From NCBI RefSeq assembly GCF_000154465.1, contig NZ_DS499577.1, forward strand, positions 804,013 through 868,012: a stretch of 64,000 nt of DNA, written 5' to 3'. This DNA comes from Alistipes putredinis DSM 17216 (GTDB lineage Bacteria; Bacteroidota; Bacteroidia; Bacteroidales; Rikenellaceae). The position numbers were made by a program, and so were the translations under genes. This document shows, in pieces, positions 59,962 through 64,000 of this stretch; position 1 is the stretch's first letter, and the number at the start of each line of letters is the position of its first letter. The notes under the pieces were generated by a model. That model did not search any database, had not been told where the DNA came from, and saw only the letters and a list, made by a program, of their open reading frames with translations.

Positions 59962-60993
59962 TTACTCCGTTTTACCGACCAACCGCTCGACCCGGTCGAG
60001 GATCATCTGCGGTTCTATGCTCCAGATACAGCGGTAATCGCCATATTTACAGGGTTTCTTTCCATATACGGAGCAAGGTCGGCAAGCGAAATCGGTCTGC
60101 AAGACACCTTCCTGTCCGAACCCGTAACCCAGAAAGCCGAGCCCGGGATGGGTCGCTCCCCACACCGACACGGTGGGCGTAGCCATGAGCGAAGCCAGAT
60201 GCATCACCAGCGAATCCATCGACACCACGCAATCCAGGTTGGAAATGAGGTTCATCTCATCCCCCAGCTTTATCTTGCCATACAATGCCGTGACGTTCGG
60301 ATAGAGCGCCTCCATGCGGCGGGCGAATTCGGCTTCCTCTCCGCCGCCGCTGTGGACGAAAACCCGGTCGAAACGCCCGCTCAACAGACGGACGGCTTCG
60401 GCGCTCAACTTTTCGGGATAAGTCTTGCCCGGCTGGGCGGAGAACGGCGCGAAACCGATCCATATACCCTGTTTTTCTCCCATGGGATTGGGTCGGGGGC
60501 GTTTCTCGGCCGGCCGGGGATCGGGAAAGTCGAATCCCAAGCGACGGAAGACGTCGCAATAACGGATGACGGTGTGTTTCAAAGGTTTCACACCTTCCGA
60601 ACCGCGTCCCAGCCGCATGTATTTTTCGATCCGCCCCTTGTGAATTACCGAAACGGGAATCCCCCGCAGGTGGAGTGCCGCACGCACCATCTTCGAACGC
60701 AGTACATTGTGCATGTCGGCCACCGCGTCGATCTTCAACTCGGCCGCTTCGCGGGCGAACCGAATGGCGCCCCGGATACCCCGGTGCGTGCGGCGGGTTT
60801 CGATATCCAAAAAATCGACATCCACCCCTTCGAAAAAGGGATGGAACAGCGATTTGGTCGCAACGGTCACCTTCACCTCGGGATACGCCTCCTTCAGGGC
60901 GCGGAGCGCATGGGGCAACATCGCCACATCGCCCATCGCCGAAGTACGGATCACGAGCAGGTGCCGGGGCAGCTTTTTATTTTTTCGCGGCAT
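59962..60993 (-). CDS. GT9 glycosyltransferase (heptosyltransferase-like)
   Basis: 343 residues. GT9 family pattern: 'HLLVIRTSAMGDVAML' start, 'VHSGGGEEAEFARRM', and 'LDCVVSMDSLVMHLASLMATPTVSVWGATHPGLG' (D-x-S-x-H-A-like donor loop). Members add heptose or hexose to lipopolysaccharide core. The start overlaps the DUF4254 gene by 17 bases. It is the last gene of the pair, close to a bidirectional terminator on its 3' side. Confidence 0.9.
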   Translation of the reverse strand: MPRKNKKLPRHLLVIRTSAMGDVAMLPHALRALKEAYPEVKVTVATKSLFHPFFEGVDVDFLDIETRRTHRGIRGAIRFAREAAELKIDAVADMHNVLRSKMVRAALHLRGIPVSVIHKGRIEKYMRLGRGSEGVKPLKHTVIRYCDVFRRLGFDFPDPRPAEKRPRPNPMGEKQGIWIGFAPFSAQPGKTYPEKLSAEAVRLLSGRFDRVFVHSGGGEEAEFARRMEALYPNVTALYGKIKLGDEMNLISNLDCVVSMDSLVMHLASLMATPTVSVWGATHPGLGFLGYGFGQEGVLQTDFACRPCSVYGKKPCKYGDYRCIWSIEPQMILDRVERLVGKTE

Positions 60994-61582
60994 AAAGCAC
61001 GGGATTGAGCGCCGGATCGTTATACATCTTCATCTGTTTGTAGGTCTTCATGTATTTACGTCCGGCTTCAATATCCTCGATCAACTCCTCGATCGCAGTC
61101 GAAAGATCAACCTGCTGCGACAGCAGCACATCGAGTTTTTGCTGGCAGGCAGCGCGATGCGCCTCGTCCACATCCTTGCGGAGCACCTCCTGACGCATGT
61201 GGTAAATCTTCAGGGCCAGGATCGAGAGGCGGTCGATGGCCCAGGCCGGGGTTTCGGTATTGATACGCGCCCCCGGCTGCACGTCTATATTCTTATACTT
61301 ATCGAGCAGGTAGGAGTCGATGTACTCCACCATGTCGGTGCGAACCTGGTTCGACTTGTCGATGCGGCGTTTGATCTTCAGCGCCTCGACCGGATCGATC
61401 CGGGGATCACGGATAATGTCTTCCAGGTGCCACTGCACCGTATCCACCCAGTTCTTCATATAGAGCAGGTGGTCGATCGTTCCCTCCGCATAGGGATTCG
61501 AAAGCTGATGATCCACGTCGTCGTAACGATGGTAATCGTCGATCGCCTGGGCGAATATTTTATTCGCATTTTGAGTAAACAT
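60977..61582 (-). CDS. DUF4254 protein
   Basis: 201 residues, mostly alpha-helical with conserved Asp/His/Arg segments ('AIDDYHRYDDVDHQLSNPY', 'LDRLSILALKIYHMRQE'-like). Function unknown. It overlaps the GT9 gene by 17 bases, an arrangement repeated across Bacteroidota, suggesting a shared surface-glycan role. The region upstream carries the divergent glucosaminidase promoter and a promoter-bearing repeat. Confidence 0.82.
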   Translation of the reverse strand: MFTQNANKIFAQAIDDYHRYDDVDHQLSNPYAEGTIDHLLYMKNWVDTVQWHLEDIIRDPRIDPVEALKIKRRIDKSNQVRTDMVEYIDSYLLDKYKNIDVQPGARINTETPAWAIDRLSILALKIYHMRQEVLRKDVDEAHRAACQQKLDVLLSQQVDLSTAIEELIEDIEAGRKYMKTYKQMKMYNDPALNPVLYAAKK

Positions 61583-61598
61583 AGTCTATCCTTTTTAT

Positions 61599-61630
61599 TT
61601 TGTAATTATCCGAGGAAACGATTATCTTTG
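61599..61630 (+). promoter_or_regulatory. Distal promoter of the glucosaminidase gene
   Basis: TTTG at 61599-61602, 20 bases, TATCTTTG at 61623-61630, full consensus. Confidence 0.72.
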
Positions 61631-61712
61631 CAGAAGATAGGATATATCCAAAGCCGGTTCGAACAAGTTCGGCTTGCCGATCGGCTTTCACTGTCTTTGC
61701 ATACAAAGATCA
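61621..61712 (+). repeat. Promoter-bearing repeat upstream of the glucosaminidase gene
   Basis: TATCTTTGCAGAAGATAGGA at 61623-61642, central CCGGTTCGAACAAGTTCGGC, and CGGCTTTCACTGTCTTTGC at 61682-61700. This is the same module as upstream of PBP1A, here in the plus orientation and again facing the gene. The second box has drifted (TGTCTTTG). Confidence 0.72.
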
Positions 61713-61722
61713 AACAAAGGTA

Positions 61723-62721
61723 ATGAATTTTTATCACAAAGCAATATCCCTGGCGGGTTTTGTATTACTGACCGTCCTCCCTGCGCAGGCTCAAGTGCGG
61801 CAAACGCGGGAAGAATACATAAACAAGTACAAAAAAATAGCCGTCGCCCACATGGAACGCTACGGGATTCCCGCCAGCATTACCATGGCCCAGGGCATCC
61901 TGGAATCCGATTGCGGCAACAGTTGGCTGTCACAGGCTTCGAACAACCATTTCGGAATCAAGTGCAAGCGTAACTGGACGGGCGACGTGGTCTATTACGA
62001 CGACGATGAAAAGGGCGAATGTTTCCGCAGCTATCCTTCGGTCGAGGCGTCCTATCAGGATCATGCCGAATTTCTCGACAGCCAGCCGCGCTACGACTCG
62101 CTCTTTTCCTATGCTCCCAACGATTATAAAAGCTGGGCCCGGGGGCTGAAGGCCGCCGGTTACGCTACGGCTCCGGACTATGCGCAGCGACTCATCCGCA
62201 TCATCGAAGAGAGTAAACTCTACCTGCTCGACCGCGAGGACGGACTTACCATTTACGGAGCGCAAACCGGACACCTCACCGACGACTGGTTCTCGGGCCA
62301 AAGCAACGTCGATCAAGCCGCAGCGATCGCTTCGGGGGCAGTCGATCCCGACGACTACCGCGTGACGGTCAATGCCCATAAGGGTTACAACGTCTATCGT
62401 ACCAACGGCGTGAACTACATCCTGGCTCACGACGGAGATACCTTCGAGAAAATTTCCCGCGACTTCCGCATTTCGGCCCGCAACCTGCGTAAATTCAACG
62501 ATGTAAGCAAAAATGCCCAGCCCGTTGCCAACGAAGTGATCTACATCGGCCGCAAGAAGAAGCGCTGGGACGGCAACGTTCTGCTGCACACCGTGCGCGA
62601 GGGCGAAACCCTCTGGTCGCTCGGACAGTCCTACGGCATCCGCACCAAATCGCTGGCACGTCTGAACAAACTCAAGGAAGGCGATGCGCTGACTCCCGGT
62701 ACAACGATCAAGATACGATAA
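61723..62721 (+). CDS. Secreted N-acetylmuramidase/glucosaminidase with two LysM domains
   Basis: 332 residues. Signal peptide (cleaved near 'LPAQAQ'). Glucosaminidase domain (residues 30-190): 'ITMAQGILESDCGNSWLSQASNNHFGIKCK' with the catalytic Glu, 'RSYPSVEASYQDHAEFL', 'WARGLKAAGYATAP'. LysM domains near residues 225-268 ('YILAHDGDTFEKISRDF') and 285-332 ('HTVREGETLWSLGQSYG'). It cuts peptidoglycan glycan strands while anchored to the wall. It is followed at 18 bases by a conserved gene of unknown function. Confidence 0.9.
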   Translation: MNFYHKAISLAGFVLLTVLPAQAQVRQTREEYINKYKKIAVAHMERYGIPASITMAQGILESDCGNSWLSQASNNHFGIKCKRNWTGDVVYYDDDEKGECFRSYPSVEASYQDHAEFLDSQPRYDSLFSYAPNDYKSWARGLKAAGYATAPDYAQRLIRIIEESKLYLLDREDGLTIYGAQTGHLTDDWFSGQSNVDQAAAIASGAVDPDDYRVTVNAHKGYNVYRTNGVNYILAHDGDTFEKISRDFRISARNLRKFNDVSKNAQPVANEVIYIGRKKKRWDGNVLLHTVREGETLWSLGQSYGIRTKSLARLNKLKEGDALTPGTTIKIR

Positions 62722-62739
62722 TCAATCCTTCGATATAGC

Positions 62740-63426
62740 ATGGAAAGCATACCCCTGCGAAAGAAAATCCTCGAAACCATCGTAAGCAAATCGACGCTCA
62801 AACAGAAGGTTTTCGACAACACGTTCGCCACATTCAACGACCTGAAAGAAACCCTGCTGGAGATGGCTTCCGAAATGGACGACCAGTTGGACGGACTCCT
62901 CGACCGGCGCGTGCGGCTCGAATACCGTGACCGGGGCAAGTTCGAAGCCCAGATACAGGTGGCCAACGACCTGCTGATCTTCCAGATGCACACCGACGTC
63001 TTCGAGTTCGAGCCGAACCACGTCATCTGGCAGAATCCCTACGTGCAGACGGACCGGGACAACTCCTACTGCGGCGTGATCAACATCTACAACTTCCTTT
63101 CGGACTCGTTCAAGTTCAACCGCAATGCCGACGAAGGCTATCTCATCGGCCGCATTTTCATCAACCGTGAAAAGTGCTACTTCGTCGAAGGGAAACAGCA
63201 GACCTCGATGCGCCCCATGCAGTTTGGCAAAGCGGAGATCGATTCCGAGGCGCTGGTCCGCATTCTCGAATCGGCGATCTATTATGCCCTCAATTTCGAC
63301 CTGCTGCTGCCCTCCTACGACGACAACAAGCGCGTGACGGTCGATCAGTTCAATACCAAACTCGATAATTCGAAATTCGTAACCGGCAAGCGCCTGGGAT
63401 ACGATTTCGATGTGGACGACATTTAG
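62740..63426 (+). CDS. Conserved protein of unknown function
   Basis: 228 residues, acidic, cytoplasmic, no signal peptide or membrane segment. Repeated charged helices at the N-terminus ('DLKETLLEMASEMDDQLDGLLDRR') and a mixed alpha/beta core ('NDLLIFQMHTDVFEFEPNHVIWQNPYV', 'LIGRIFINREKCYFVEG'). I do not recognise a family. The gene sits in a likely operon with the glucosaminidase and before a dipeptidyl peptidase IV gene. Confidence 0.78.
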   Translation: MESIPLRKKILETIVSKSTLKQKVFDNTFATFNDLKETLLEMASEMDDQLDGLLDRRVRLEYRDRGKFEAQIQVANDLLIFQMHTDVFEFEPNHVIWQNPYVQTDRDNSYCGVINIYNFLSDSFKFNRNADEGYLIGRIFINREKCYFVEGKQQTSMRPMQFGKAEIDSEALVRILESAIYYALNFDLLLPSYDDNKRVTVDQFNTKLDNSKFVTGKRLGYDFDVDDI

Positions 63427-63450
63427 AATCAGAAACAGATATAGAGAACC

Positions 63451-64000
63451 ATGCTGAAAAAATTACTCCTGCTGATCCTTCTCGGCACTGCTTTCACCGC
63501 ACAAGCGGAAGCCGCCGCTCCCTCCACTTACCGCGACATCGCCCGGCTCCGTGCGATGAACCAGCGGGCGCAGGGCATCCGTCCCGCAGCCGACGGAAAA
63601 TCCTATACGACTCTTCGCGGCAACGCCATCGAGCGTCACAGCTACACGAAGGACGCTCCCGGCGAGCTGCTGTTCGAATGGAAGAACGACAAAGAAAACC
63701 GCGATATCGCCGACTATCAGTTTTCACCCGACGGAAAACTGCTGCTGCTCTCGATCGGCTCCGAACCGATCTACCGGCACTCCTATACCACCGATTACTA
63801 CCTGAAAGACGCCGACGGCCTGCGCCCCATTCTGACCGATCTGTCCGACACGCGCGACGCTTCGTTCTCGCCCGACGGACGGACGATCGCCTTCTCGAGC
63901 GGCAACAACCTCTACCTCTACGACATCGTCGGGGATTCCGTGCGTCCGATCACGACAGACGGTGCATGGAACCGGATTATCAACGGTACGACCGACTGGG
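63451..64000 (+). CDS. Dipeptidyl peptidase IV, N-terminal part (truncated by window end)
   Basis: 183 codons are visible. Signal peptide ending 'AFTAQAEA', then the N-terminal beta-propeller of the DPP IV/S9B family with repeated 'SPDGK/R' blades ('YQFSPDGKLLLLSIGSEP', 'ASFSPDGRTIAFSSGNNLYLY'). The 'EPIYRHSYTTDYYL' block is typical of bacterial DPP IV. It would remove Xaa-Pro dipeptides from peptides in the periplasm or at the surface. The catalytic domain lies beyond the window. Confidence 0.88.
   Translation, partial: MLKKLLLLILLGTAFTAQAEAAAPSTYRDIARLRAMNQRAQGIRPAADGKSYTTLRGNAIERHSYTKDAPGELLFEWKNDKENRDIADYQFSPDGKLLLLSIGSEPIYRHSYTTDYYLKDADGLRPILTDLSDTRDASFSPDGRTIAFSSGNNLYLYDIVGDSVRPITTDGAWNRIINGTTDW

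Overview
This window is a chromosomal segment of a Bacteroidota bacterium, most likely order Bacteroidales. The GC content, high for that order, and the gene set suggest a relative of Alistipes (Rikenellaceae); the genus is an inference. The evidence is: repeated promoters of the Bacteroidota type (TTTG, 19-21 bases, TAnnTTTG); few Shine-Dalgarno sites; phylum-typical families (DUF1573, DUF4254, a BamD-like lipoprotein, a short RNA polymerase omega-like protein, GH57 glycogen cluster); ATP-type PEP carboxykinase; and many SPII lipoproteins. No phage, insertion sequence, CRISPR array or rRNA operon was seen.

Layout. 1-4.3 kb: glycogen cluster (debranching enzyme, glycosyltransferase, GH57). 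4.5-7.3 kb, minus: apbE, lipid kinase, AraC regulator. 7.5-12 kb: rpsO-pnp, then an OmpA/TPR lipoprotein. 12.5-18.7 kb: deoC, pirin, pckA, dicarboxylate symporter, COG0731 radical SAM protein, and a decayed lipoprotein gene. 18.8-23.4 kb, minus: dnaX-tyrS-folB and a lipoprotein. 23.5-27.5 kb: clpB, and an alpha-oxoamine synthase that may be the sulfonolipid cysteate acyltransferase. 27.9-28.9 kb: a rod-shaped noncoding RNA resembling 6S RNA, and an AT-rich YaaW-family gene. 29-36.6 kb: recF operon, rpsF-rpsR-rplI, adk, thiL, a kinase-fold protein and rpsT. 36.7-40.1 kb: three tRNAs and groES-groEL. 40.3-47.7 kb, minus: ECF sigma/anti-sigma pair, and bamD-omega-coaBC-recN, followed by a membrane gene bracketed by a 246-bp duplication of the recN 3' end. 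47.9-55.5 kb, minus: PBP1A-asd, a large outer-membrane protein with an HExxH motif, an SUI1 protein, and two tRNAs. 55.6-64 kb: DUF1573 protein, an NfnAB-like NADPH/glutamate synthase-type pair, two lipid/envelope genes, a glucosaminidase-LysM protein, and the start of a dipeptidyl peptidase IV.

Three features stand out beyond the gene content. A repeat family carrying ready-made promoters lies upstream of dnaX, the PBP1A gene, the SUI1/outer-membrane operon and the glucosaminidase gene. clpB and groES share a GG-N10-G(C/T) sigma-54-like promoter and TGTCA/TGACA motifs in place of the usual promoter, which suggests a dedicated chaperone switch. The recN-flanked membrane gene looks like a recent insertion by homologous recombination.
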